Positions 1-15,216 of a stretch of DNA of 64,000 bases are shown here, in pieces. The notes under the pieces are model-generated. The model saw nothing but the letters and a program-made list of their open reading frames with translations. It had not been told where the DNA came from and did not search any database. The translations under genes and the position numbers were made by a program. The first letter of the stretch is position 1. Every line of letters begins with the position of its first letter. Source of the stretch: Ganoderma boninense (taxonomy: Eukaryota > Basidiomycota > Agaricomycetes > Polyporales > Polyporaceae); the NCBI GenBank assembly GCA_002900995.3, contig CM035304.1:4356134-4420133 (forward strand), read 5' to 3'.

Positions 1-1508
1 TGCTCTTGGAACGGATTTGTGATTGAGGACGATGGGACTAGTGCTGTTAAATTCGAGGAAATAGAGACACCTCAAGGATGTGTGGCCGGAAGTCTGGCGA
101 TAGCTTGCCTCGCCTTGCCTCTTGTGCGCGACAAAAACTGTTCACGCTTAAGAGCATACATCACTTCAGTGATACTTAACTTATCCCCTTTGTGCTGGAG
201 ACAAGAAATTCACCATGTGAATCCGTTGATCACGACGTGCTGTTCCAGGCTGGTCCTTGGATATTGAATCTGAACTGCTAGCACAGCTAGTACAGCGAAT
301 CGATCAGACAATTTATTCCCCCCCTTGATAGGCCCTCCTGATCGATGCCAATGTCAATCCTTGTCAGTAGTTGTCAGTCATGGGCAGGAAGACAGAGTCG
401 AAGGGGCGCGGGAATATACTACCACATTTGGGTCAACTCGGTCGTGAGAGTCTGTGTCGGCCGAAGTTAATCTAACCGACTGGATCTCAGAGAAGGGCGC
501 ATCAGCGCCGTCCAAATGTACGCCGTCGGGAATTGCCACATATGGTAACGCTGGCGCCCGTGGTGGCTATGGACGTCATACTTGCGTCCGGTGGACAAGC
601 ACCTCAAATGATCGACTCCTGACCCCGAGCCAACACGGCGGAGGGTTATTTTAACTCTGTGCGAGCTTCAAGGGACGCATATATGCGCTCGTTATTCGAT
701 AGTCTTATTGAGGGAAGAGAACCGAAGCGGAAGCCAGTCGAGACCGGGTACTCACGGACAGGGCGCGGGCGCGTACGGTGTTCCTGTGGAAGAAAAGCTT
801 CCCAGGGTAAACAGCATACAACCGACCCGGACGTCATGAGGTGCTGGGCCTGCGTCCGTCTCCATCCTGCCACTCAGCACTCTCACTGCGGGCCCACTCC
901 TCTGGGGACGTGGCGATTGGAAAGCAAGCTCACCGAGGCGCGGAAAGGCAAGGGAGCTACGGACATTGCTCCGTATCGATCTCCGAGACCCAGTCTGCGC
1001 ACGGCCAGGGAGGGCTCGGTGGCGTGCGCGTCGGGCCTTCCGCGTAGACTCTTCGCGTCTTCCCGGGACGAGCTTCTGGGGGACTCTCACGACGTCGTGC
1101 GCTGCGCTCATGGAAGCGGGAGGTGGTATGGAGGGATGCCGTCGGCGGAAGGCGAGGAGGTAAGTATTGGAGATGGACCGGGGCGCGGGGTTGCAGGCGG
1201 TTACATGATGCCAGGCAGGGATCACATATGCACCGGCCGTCGACGTCGCCATCCCCTCTTGCGTGCGCCTCGCGTGGCCTGGGTTGATGCCGCCGCCTGC
1301 ATTAGCCCTTGTGTGGGACGGTTGCGCTGGGAGAGAGGAGGAGGATGGGCTGGGCTGGGCCGGGGACTGGGAGGGAGGGGCGTAGAAATCGGGGAGGAGG
1401 AAGGGGAGGAGAGGAGAGAGTCGACTCGGAAGATCTACGATCTAGATCTGGGCGAGCGGGGGGGATGAGACGAGACAAGCGGCGTGGTATCCTCTTCCAA
1501 CGCCTCCG
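1..1508. other. No gene recognised at left edge
   Basis: Several overlapping open frames exist on both strands, but none has a recognisable domain, a credible start context or splice signals that join it to another frame. From about 1,300 the sequence becomes purine-rich on the plus strand (GGGAGGAGG-type runs), which creates long stop-free frames without coding character. It probably belongs to the distal promoter of the SNF5-family gene or to the end of an upstream gene outside the window. Confidence 0.5.
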
Positions 1509-1516
1509 TATAAATA
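1509..1516 (+). promoter_or_regulatory. Candidate TATA box (TATAAATA) for the SNF5-family gene
   Basis: TATAAATA lies in a near-palindromic context, followed by a long CT-rich tract (about 1,800-2,200), the usual core promoter look in this kind of fungus. It is about 1.2 kb before the start codon, so it only makes sense if the leader is long and spliced, as the GT-AG pairs at 2,126-2,651 would allow. Transcript data are needed to confirm it. Confidence 0.35.
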
Positions 1517-2125
1517 CGGCCTCGTCCCGGGGCCTGTCCCCCACCCCCGCCCTCCGTCCGCCCGTCCGCCCGCGCGAGCATCGAGAACGACGAGGCAAAC
1601 GATGACCACCCCAAAGAGGCAGCCCGGGCGCTGCCGCACTGGGGGCGTGACTGTGTGACTTTTGTGCGTGTTGACCCTTGACCCTGGTCACCGCCCCGCT
1701 GCCAGTGCCCGTTCTCGAGCCTCGAGCCGTGTCGCATTCGCAACCCACCGCGATAAGTCGGAGAGCTCAGCGCGGCCTCGGACGCACTTGCAACGCCTGT
1801 ATTTCCGTCCATCCTCCACGATCTGATCCTCCCTCCCTGCGCACCCCGTGGCTCCCGCTTTTCTTCTCTTTTCCCTTGGCCTTGTTCGCAGCCCGACGTC
1901 GATTTCACCGTCCGAGCCATCCCGCCTCCCGTCCCATCCCTCCATCCTCCTCTCCTCCGGCCCCGCCCTCCCTCTTCCCGCCCCGTGAGCCCCCTTCCGT
2001 CCCCCAACACGTGCCTCTCCTTCTCCCCTCATCCGTCCTCTGCTGACATGCCACTTCCCTCAGGCGCCCCTTCTCTCGTTTGTTTCCACTCAACGATACC
2101 TCTAAATAACGTGACCTCCCCAGAC

Positions 2126-2651
2126 GTGAGTCCCGTCCCCTTCCCCACCCCTCCCTGCTCGCCATCCCGCCCCACGTCGGTGGTGCTCCCATGAGGCCGC
2201 GTCGTTGTGGCCTAGCGCTCGTGCACTCTGGGCCTACCCCGAACGACGCGTGTCGTGCCTGCTTGAATCGCGTCCTAACAGTCTTGTTGTAGTCTCAGAC
2301 GAGTCGGCTCCCCGCAGGATTTCGGCAGCGGGGATTATTGGTAGAGGCTATCAAGCACGCTTTCGGTGAGTACGCCCGTCCTAGGCTCCCAATGACCGGC
2401 ATACGTGGTACCCGTTGGACGAAGAGGCGCGTTCCAAACGCCGTCCCATCCCTCCTCCCCGTCTCTGCCCGTCCCCTATGACCGGCAAACCATGGTTTTG
2501 GGCAGCAAGAGAGACTAGTGTCCGCGCTGTGGGCGCACTCGCGCAGGGCGCCGCGCGCGGTGGCATCCGTCTCCATCCGCGACCTTTCCCGCGTTCATGA
2601 CCGCGTATCCCTCCGTCTACGTTCTACTTTTCGCTAACTTCTATGCTACAG
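2126..2651 (+). other. Possible 5' leader introns of the SNF5-family gene
   Basis: Two consensus donor/acceptor pairs fall in the non-coding stretch before the start codon: GTGAGT at 2,126 with an acceptor ending at 2,292, and GTGAGT at 2,366 with CTACAG ending at 2,651. Spliced together they would join the CT-rich leader to the start codon at 2,720. This is inference from splice signals alone. Confidence 0.3.
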
Positions 2652-2719
2652 ACACTATACGGACTGTATATCTATAATCCTACTTTCCCGCGCTTACGCG
2701 CGGAAGGACGCTCACGACG

Positions 2720-5700
2720 ATGAACACCTCGCCCCAGGCGGACCTCTCCCAAGGCATCAACCCCGCCTTCCTCTCCGGTGGAGGCGGCGGCTTCCCTGGC
2801 GGCGCGAATAGCCAGGCCGGCGGCCTCACGCCTCAACAGCTACAACAAATGCAGGCCATGCGCGCTATGGGCGGCGGCCAAGGCGGGATGAACCCCTCCA
2901 TGTTCCAGGGGGGCGGGGGCGGAGGAATGAATCCCGCGGCGCTCATGAATGGCATGGGTGGTGGCGGAGGCATGGGCGGAGGTGGTGGTGGTATGGGGAT
3001 GAACGGCCGAATGGCGCAGTACCAGCAGATGCAGGCCCAGGCTCAAGCCCAGCGGATGAACATGGGAGGCGGTGGTGGTGGCGGAATGGGCATGAACATG
3101 GGTATGGGGATGGGCATGAACCCAGCTCAGCTTCAACAGCAGATGAACATGATGGGAGGAGGTGGCGGAATGAACGGGATGAACGGTATGGGCGGGATCA
3201 ATCCCGCCGCACTCGGTGGAGGGATGGGTGGCGGAGGGATGAACATGATGGGCGGAATGGGGAACATGGGTGGCATGGGCGGTAACATGGGCGGTATGGG
3301 GAACATGGGCATGGGCAATATGAGTGGTGGAATGGGGATGGGCGGGATGAACATGGGTATGGGCATGGGTGCGTTGTCTCGTTTCTAATCTTCGTTGCTG
3401 ACTACCGACTTCTATCTCTATGTCGCCTTTACGCAGGTGGTAGCTCGATGACGTCCCCCACAAGTGGCTCCTCGCAGCTCCCGAACGTCTCCGGTCACGG
3501 CATGTCCCAGCAATCCCCGTCGACGCCCAATTCGAACCCGCCCTCAGGTCAAGGCGGGCTTCCACCAGGCTTCGGGAACCTAACTCCCTCCCAGATACAG
3601 CAGCTCCAGCAAGCGAACCCACAGATGAAGGCGATCCAGATGCAGCGCATGATGCAGGCGCAGATGTCTGGAGGCGGAGGAGGGATGCAGGGAATGGGCA
3701 TGCAAGGAATGCAGGGCATGGGTGGCGGCGGCGGCGGCATGCAGGGTATGCCAGGAATGGGCGGGATGACTCCCGCCCATCTGCAACAGATGCAGATGCT
3801 ACAACACCAACAGCAGCAACAGCAAGCGGGCCATGGCCAGATGGCCCGCCCGTCATCATCTGCCGCATATCCCCACCAGCGTATGTCGCAAGGCCAGCTA
3901 CAGCAACCGGCGACTCCTCAGCCTGGCCAACAGGGGCCAGGACAGGGACAGCAGCCTCACGCGCCCCAGCCACAAATGGGCGCCATGGGCCCGCCTTCTT
4001 CCATACCACCGCGCCCTCCGACCGCGGCTTCGCAACATGGCCACGGGATGCACCACCCTCATGGATTCCCACATGGGGGTCCTTTCCCTAGCCCAAGTCC
4101 GCGCCCCGGCACCGCTGCTGGTTCACGACCAGGCACCGCACAAGGTCAAGGTCAGCCGCAAAGTCAAGGCTCGCAGCAAGACGGTCCCGCCGCGCCGATG
4201 CCCGTTCCACACGGTAGCATGCCCACGTCCATCTCGGGGGGCATGCCCCAGCGTCCAGGGACGAGCCATTCGATGGGTGCCCCCGACAGCGTGCAGCACA
4301 AGGTCCCAAGTCGGCCTCCGACCGCGACCGGTCACGCGCCCCCACAAACACCTCGCCAGCAACCCCAGCAACTCGCGCAACAGCAACAACAGGGCCAGGC
4401 GAAGACCTCCCCGACACAGCAAGGATACCCTCCTATCGCGCCCGCACCTCTTCCTGCTGGCGCCCAGATGCCCGGGTCGCCGCACATCGGCGTGAAGCGC
4501 AAAGCCTCTGTAACTCCCGCCCCCGCGCCGTCAACGCCTGGCCCCGGACCGGGCACCCCGACGCCGCAGATCGCGCGCTCGCAGAGTCAGGGCGCGAGCG
4601 CGACGGGCATCGCTGGCATGGGCATCACAGGGAACGTCGGGCCCGCGCCTGGGGTCGCACAACAGGCGCAGCAGCACCCGAATATGGCGAGCCAGAGCTC
4701 GCTGATGGGCGGCGCTGGAGGCGGAATGATGCCTCCACCTGTCCTTCCTCGCGGAGCCGTCAATCAAGGCCAAGGTCCTGATGCCGGCGGAGTCAACCTC
4801 GGGATGAACCTCGGGATGGGCCCGCGCCAGGGCGGCGCGCTGAACGTCAACACTAACCTCATGGCCAGTATGGGCATGGGCATGGACGGGGCGCAGTCTG
4901 CGGTCCCACAAACCCCGCGACAGGCTTCGCTGCCGCCGCCGTCGGCATCGCCTTTCCAGCAGGCAGGCTCGCTAAGCGTCCCCATCCCGGGCATGATTGG
5001 TGGAGCGCCGCCCAAACCCATCGTCAAGCCTGGAACGTCTCCCGCTCCATCTGCGCAGCCGCAAGCTCAAACGCCAGCCGTGAAGCAGGAGCCCGCCCCG
5101 GCCGTGGTGACAGTCACGCAGACGAAGATTGTGCCGAAACTCCCGCAACTCCCGCCCACGGTGCAGCTCGACGAGAAGGTGACGCGCATCACCGTCGTGC
5201 CGCTCGCGGACTCCGACAAGCCTATTCCCCCGCTGCGCGCGGACGAGATCGCGGGAGTACAGGCATGGCAGAAAGCGGACAAGGAGTACGAGGTGCGTCA
5301 TGCGAAGATGCGCGAGCGGATGACGGCGGAGATGAAGCGCACTGTGAGCACGCCACGGGCGTGGTGGGAGAAGGACTTCGCGCTTGCGGACGGGGCGGCT
5401 GAAGAGGCGGCGAAGCGCCGAGCGAGGGGGGAGAAGTGGCAGCTGACGGGGCTGAAAAGCCAGAAGGAGAGGGAGATGAAGGACAAGAAGAGGGTCGGGA
5501 AGAGGGAGGGGATCAGACTGTATGTGTCCGTTCCGTTTTCTCAGGGTTCGCGCTGATGTGTGTTTGTTCGCAGCCCGAGAAGGGTATCGGACGAGGATGC
5601 CTCTCGGCCGGAGCAGCTTGTGCCGATCCGGTTAGAGTTCGACGTTGAGCACCACAAGATGCGGGATACCTTTGTATGGAACTTGAATGGTGAGTGCCTC

Positions 5701-8247
5701 GGGGCGAATGTATGCGCACTATATGCTGACATCCTCTAGACCCCATTATCACCCCCGAGATATTCGCGCAGTCCGTGGTCGACGACTACTCGCTCGCCCC
5801 CAGTTACCACGCAATCATCACCAAGGCCATCCAGGAGCAGCTCAGCGACTACAAGGCGCACTCGGCGACTTTCGGCGAAGACGGTGTCATGATTGACGGC
5901 TCAGAGGATATTACAAATGGCAAAATCCCCGACGAGGACTTGGCGTGGTGGGAAGCTTGGAGGAAACGGGTGCGCTCCGAGGCACTGTATAAGCTCCCCA
6001 ACCCACCCGATCCCCGGACTCGCAAGCGGAGGAAGGTCGTCAAGGACGAGGCTGCCGAGCAACCGAATGGCGCCACTGGAGACGTGCCAATGACAGTCGA
6101 CGACTTCGAGGAGGATGAGAGCTTGATGCACGAGGAGATGCGGATCTTGGTCAAGGTACGTTGTGGGTTTGTCTTGCGAGTGGAACAGTCCGCTGATCAG
6201 CGTCTCTTTGGACCTGTACTCACATCCCACACAGCTGGACATCATCGTCGGCTCGTACAAGCTTGAAGATCAGTTTGAATGGGATCTCGAGAACATAGAT
6301 CCGACCCCAGAACAATTCGCTGAGATCTACTGTACCGATCTTGGACTTGGCGGCGAGTTCAGGTAAGCGACCTGCTCCCTCCCCCCCTCGCGATGTCAAT
6401 CACCGAACGCTAAAATCCCCCTGTGAAGGACGTCAATCGCGCACTCTATTCGTGAGCAGGTCCAGATCTATCAGAAATCGCTCTTCCTCGTGGGCCACCC
6501 CTCCGACGGTTCCGCGGTGCAGGACGATGATCTGCGCATGTCGCTTCTGCCGTCGCTCACGTCGGGTGCGCGCTCCATGGAGCAAGTTAGCGCGTTCACG
6601 CCACAGCTCAACTACCTGAGCGAGAGCGAGCTGGAGAAGAACGAGAAGGACCGGGAGAAGGAGCTCGCGCGTCGTAAGAGGAAAACAACTCGCGGACGCC
6701 GTGGCGTCGCGCTCCCAGATCGCGAGCCTCCCAAGACTTATCGCACCCCAGCTATCGGCTTCCCCGAGATTTCCCCCGCAGCCCTTGCCCTCGCTGCCGC
6801 CGCCGCCGCTCCCACATCTCGTCGTGCTGCCGCCGCCGCGGCCTCGCTCACGATCGCGAATATGGTTGCGTCGGAGAACAGAGACGATCGGGATCCAACC
6901 CGTCTTATCCTGCCTCAGACACCCATTGCGCCTGTTGTGCCAACCCCCGCTCCCGCTCCTGCTCCTTCGAAAGAGAAGAAGGCGAAGGGTCTCTTCAAGC
7001 CTCCATCGTATCCGTCCTCTGTGCTGCGCCCACGTGCGAACGTCAAGGCGCCGACGCCCTCAACTGCCGCGGACGTTTCCAACCTGCCGCCACCACTCGA
7101 AAACGACCTCCCTGCCCCGAGCAGTAGTGGCATCGACAGGCAAGGGTCGAAGGTTGTACTTACTGCCAAGCGTGTCAAGGAGCTCGAGCGCGAAGCGAAG
7201 GAGAAGGAGTATGCCGATGGGCAGCACGCGAACATGATTGACGGCGTATGGCACTGCTCGAATTGTGGGTGCCCCGAGAGCATCGCTGTCGGGCGTCGCA
7301 AAGGTCCATTGGGTGACAAGTCACAGTGTGGTACTTGTGGTGAGTGCCTGCGTTCCTGTAACGCTCTGTTGCGATGCTGAAGCCGTATGTGTAGGCAAGT
7401 ACTGGCACAGGCATCGTCGGCCAAGACCTGTCACTTACAACTCCAGCTTGGAGTACCACCTGGGCCTCATGCGGGCCGAGGAGCAACAGAAGTCTGCTGC
7501 CAAGCGGAAACGTCCCCAGTCAACCGTCGTCGAGGAAGTCAAGCCTCAGATTGCTGATGACGAGGATATGGGAACCCCTGCTCCAAGGTCGAAGTCAAAG
7601 GCTGTCAAGGAGATGTCGGCTGTTCCCGACGGTGGGCCATCTGAGGCGCCGGATAGAGCTATATCCCCGGTCTCGACAGCGTCTAGTGGGTCAGAGCCTC
7701 CCCTTGCTCATCGTGTCAAGATGAATGGGACGCATTCAAAGTCGGCCCCTCCGGTGCCTCCAGAACCTGAGGTCAAGGTCGAATCAGCGAGTGCGTCACG
7801 CGTCGTATCACCCCCAGAAGCATCTCCTCCCCGTCCGGTGCCCTCTGCGCCTCCTGCGCAAAACCCACCGGTAGGTGTGGGTACTCTGCTCGCCTGTACC
7901 TCGAGTGTTAACACCTCTCTCCTGTAGCTCGCGACCCCCCAATGGCTGACGGACTCTATGACGGCGATGCAGGCCAAGTACCCTGACGATAACTTTGAGG
8001 CGGTCATCCGCAAGAACGCGACCAGTGGGGTCTACGAGTTCCGCATCAAGTGCGCCGACTGCCCCGGGAAGGTGCGTGCTCCATGTCCGGCGCTCGCGTT
8101 GACGTTCAACTGGCTCATGGCTTGCGGCCATAGCATTATACGCCTGGTCCGGGAGAGACCTTGACGAACTTCGAGGTCCATCTAAAAAATCGCCAACACC
8201 GCTCCAAGGTCAATGCGCGGCTGCATCCCCCGACGGAGGCGTCGTAG
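2720..8247 (+). CDS. SNF5: SNF5/SMARCB1-family subunit of a SWI/SNF chromatin-remodelling complex
   Basis: Nine exons (2720-3368, 3437-5519, 5574-5689, 5740-6155, 6235-6362, 6429-7339, 7395-7870, 7928-8071, 8134-8247) join without a frame break into 1,678 codons. Roughly the first 900 residues are low complexity: a Gly/Met tract, then Gln/Pro-rich sequence, like the Gln-rich N terminus of yeast Snf5. The two SNF5 repeats follow at about 919-985 (LVPIRLEFDVEHHKMRD...) and 1083-1155 (LDIIVGSYKLEDQFEWDLEN). A GATA-like finger (CSNC, 20 residues, CGTC) ends near residue 1434 across the sixth intron. A last CX2C...HX5H element (CADC ... FEVHLKNRQH) sits at the C terminus. Snf5 proteins are nuclear core subunits that bind the nucleosome acidic patch and transcription factors. 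The family call is firm; the roles of the two extra zinc modules are inferred. Confidence 0.95.
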
Positions 8248-8989
8248 AGTGTTGTCGTTTTCCTTTTGAATGTTATATTGTCAATGCTATCCGGATCATG
8301 TTGTGCTTGTGATTAGCTATTTTTTCCTGCGTCCTATCCTGTTTGTATTGTATCATCCGTGTCCTCTAGGACGCACCAATGCTATATCGGACTTGCGTCT
8401 CTCATGCGAACCCCATTGTGAACACGGAACCTACGTTGTTACGTTCTGCACCGATCATGTGAACGAGAGCTGATCCTGGTTCTTTTCTCAGGCTGGTTGA
8501 GACCTTGGTCCTTAGATACAGTATCCTGATTCTCCTCGATAGGACGCATTCACATTCCGTGCTGGACCGGATGATTTTCATAAGTTTTACACCGCTTGTC
8601 TCTTCACTTGATGGTCGATCGTCTGGCAGACTCTTGCGAACACGGACTTCGACAGCCATTATAAAATCGTTCAGTTAACCCATCGAAGATGAGTGTCCGG
8701 ATCCGTCTGGACTGAAAGCGCCAGTCTTCCTCAGTACTACTAACTGCAATTCTCGTGTCCTTTTTCTGTCCGCAAATTCAATCGTGTTGTATCAAGCCCA
8801 AGCCGGGGACGGAACCCATGAACTCTAAGTGTAGGGGTTTCCTCTCCCTCGTACTCCCGAATCCTACACATCCACTCTCACGGCTACGTGATAAACAACA
8901 AAAGGTTTACACTACTACACTCTGTACAGCCCGTCCAGCCGCAGCGGGAAGACGGAGATAAACCGCGTGTTTCGCTATGTATATCCCAG
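8248..8989. other. Intergenic region between convergent genes
   Basis: The SNF5-family gene and the methyltransferase gene end towards each other here. The stretch is AT-richer than its neighbours and contains no frame with coding character; it should hold both 3' untranslated regions and polyadenylation sites. I see no RNA gene in it. Confidence 0.6.
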
Positions 8990-12621
<3,632 letters not shown>

Positions 12622-13899
12622 GATCCGCTGGTTGCCGCAAACTTGGCGGTGGAGTGGATGTCTACCCAGGGTCCGCCCCAGTCTCAATCATGTACTGACG
12701 GGCGTTTAATAATATATGAGATAAATTTGTTCATCTTATCAGATAACACCCGAGTATTCCGGGCCACAAGCAGCGGCTCCTGGCGGTTGTCCCATCTCCA
12801 ACTCTCCCTCTTACCCTCAGTCCGTGTGCTCGCCGTCCGGAAATCGATCAAGCCTCATTTTACATCGTACTCTGGAAGTGCAATACCGTTGAAGGCGATA
12901 TTCAGCCAATAAAAGATGCCTCGTGGCGAAGGCGACCATCTCATTACCACGTTTTACGAGGACGGCCTCCGCCTCGCGCATCTGCGACAGCGCGAGTCTC
13001 CCCGCCATTCTCAGGTTTAGGGCAATGCTATCGGACACCTGCGGATAGTGCGTATGCTGCGCTGCTACACGTTCTGGATATGATGGATATCTTTCCTAGC
13101 CTCGTACCAGCTACACGACCATGACACCCGGCCGCGCGAAACCCTCTGGTGGCCTGCCCTTCGCCATGCTCCTTGCCGCGCTGTAATCTGGTATCCCTTT
13201 GTAGAGGAGATGTTCCTTTACGTCTCCGTCTCCGCCTCCGAGCCACACGTCAGCCGTGGACGACTTCTCCGAGTTCTACACTGCGCTCGATCCAGCGGAG
13301 GTCCTTCCAAACCCTTGTAGCCAGCATCCAGACTCCGCCTATCGGTCTATTGCTCTTTCGGTCCAAATGACGATCTTTCTTACAAGAGCCGTCTCTCCAA
13401 TCGTGATCCCTCGCTCTCTGTATACCAGTGGCGCTATGTCGTCAGCCGTGCCTGTCTCTTTCCCTCTGCTGTGCCCGACGGTTAATTCAACCATTTTTCT
13501 GGTCATCGTGGATCACTAGTTTCCGCTTTGCTGGGCATGGTAGCCTCATATCCGTTACTCTTCATCGCATCCTGTGATCCTCATGCTGAGATTCTCATCG
13601 CATAATGGCAGGTCCACGAGCCCAACCGGCGTCCTCAGGAAGTGCCCCGTGCAGGGAAACTCCGTGCCGTACACACTCCCACCAGCATGAAGCGATCGCG
13701 ATTAGTGCCATCTCCCATACATCCGCAGCGCCGCCACTATGGGGCCTCGAGTGCTGTGATAGTGTTTGTTCGTGCTCCTAGTAACACGGCCGACACGCGT
13801 AGGGCACGATGCTGGCCTTCCTTTCTTCCCGAAGCGCGCGACCCCTCCCCGGAACTGCCGTATTTCTCCTCCGTCTCCATCTCCTCCTCTCCTCTTCCA
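12622..13899. other. Divergent intergenic region
   Basis: This separates the start codons of the methyltransferase (-) and the WH1/CRIB gene (+). Open frames here are short and show no domain or splice logic. A CT-rich leader precedes the plus-strand gene from about 13,840. Confidence 0.55.
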
Positions 13900-13905
13900 T
13901 ATAAA
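13900..13905 (+). promoter_or_regulatory. TATA box of the WH1/CRIB gene
   Basis: TATAAA lies about 105 bases before the ATG at 14009, inside a CT-rich stretch. Spacing and context fit a basidiomycete core promoter. Confidence 0.5.
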
Positions 13906-14008
13906 CGCCTCGTCCAATTTTCCAATGCTCCCCACTTTTCCATCTCTCTCAGCCTCATTTTTACAATACTTGCACTTTTCTACTTGACGACCCCCGCACG
14001 ACATTCCC

Positions 14009-15216
14009 ATGGCCTACCCACACCCCCAATCCCCCGCAGCCACCATCTCCTCTCTCTCTCATGACGACCGACGGACCATCTACGATTACGTTCCATCGGA
14101 CTGCAAGGTGATTGCCGCCGCGCCCGCTCGCATCTACCACTCCTCTTTTGGCGCTGCTGCCGACGACTGGGCCTCGACCGGTCTTCGAGGCATGCTCGTC
14201 TTCGGCCGCAATCGCATAAACGTGTACCCCGACCGTCCCCTGGGGGTCGGCGACGGCACAAGCTTCGAACAAAACTACTGGTTCCGCCTCATCGACCTCG
14301 ACACCGGGAAGGGCATAGTCTGGTTCCACCCCATCCCGCACGAGCTCGACTACCACGCCGACAAGCCTTTCTTCCATACCTTCTCCGGCGCGGTGCGTCT
14401 TCTCTCGCCCCGGATGGCTGTGATACGCGCATTCTCATACTAACGGATCCCTCCAGTCGCGGATGTTCGGCTTCCGCTTCGACGAAGACCACGACGCCGA
14501 CAAGTTCCGCAAGCGCGTCTCGTCCCGCGTCCAGATCTCCGGTGCGCCCTCGTCCCATGTATGTATGCGTCCTTCACCACCTGACCCTGCTCCTCCTCCC
14601 CATTCCAATCTGCGTATCGTATACAGCGCCCCGTGCTGCCAAGCCCCAACCCCAGCCTTACCGAGCGCCGGCCCCGCCGCCGCCAGTCCCAATCCCAGTC
14701 CCCGGCGCGGTCGCCTATCCGCCGGCTCCTCACGGCGGTTCTCCGCCCCCCGCGTACTCCCTCCCTGTCCCGGTCGCCGAGCCGCTCCAGTCGGCGGGCG
14801 GGCGGAAGCCCGGCGCCGTCCCCCTCAGCGCAGGCATGATCGGGGCGCCGAGCCCTGGCTCGTTCGTGCACGTCGCGCACGTCGGGCTGGACGCGCAGGG
14901 CCGCGTCGAGAGCAGCCCCGGGATGGACCCCGGCTGGACGATGCTGCTCGAGGAGCTGCAGGGCTTCGGGGTGACGGAGAAGATGGCCGCGAAGGACTTT
15001 AACTTCGTCGAGGGCTTCCTCGCGGGCGCGAAGGCAAGCCTCGTCCAGGAGCTGAACAAGACCACTGCCGCACCTGGCGTGCGACGTGCGCCCCCAGGTA
15101 TGTTTTATTGTGTTTTCCTACCGGAGGTGGAGTGCTGGAGAGGCTGATGCATGGCTATAGAGGGCCCGCAGAGGACGCGCTCGACGCGCAGGAAGAACGT
15201 GCCGGCCTACTTCTGA
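14009..15216 (+). CDS. WH1 (EVH1) plus CRIB protein, short WASP-like actin regulator
   Basis: Four exons: 14009-14392, 14457 to 14562 (or 14541), 14627-15097, 15161-15216, about 331-338 residues. The first ~160 residues fold like a WASP WH1 domain: YVPSDCKVIAAAPARIYHSS, a strand around GMLVFGRNR, then NYWFRLIDLD and SRMFGFRFDEDHDADKFRKR. A Pro-rich linker follows, then a CRIB-type GTPase-binding motif (IGAPSPGSFVHVAHVG) with an autoinhibitory-like segment behind it (WTMLLEELQGFGVTEKMAAKD). The protein ends with a basic tail and has no WH2, connector or acidic segment, so it should not activate Arp2/3 by itself. It may be a Cdc42/Rac-responsive adaptor or a competitor of full-length WASP. The second intron's donor is ambiguous (GTATGC at 14563 or GTGCGC at 14542); both keep the frame. 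Confidence 0.82.

Noticed and set aside
659..1468. 269-codon plus-strand open frame
   Set aside because: Biased by purine-rich DNA, no motif, and it overlaps stop-free frames on the other strand; more likely promoter sequence.
2840..4072. 410-codon open frame on the minus strand opposite the SNF5-family gene
   Set aside because: It is the antisense reading of the Gly/Met/Gln-rich repeats; His/Ala/Val composition follows from the plus-strand codons and there is no independent splice or domain signal.
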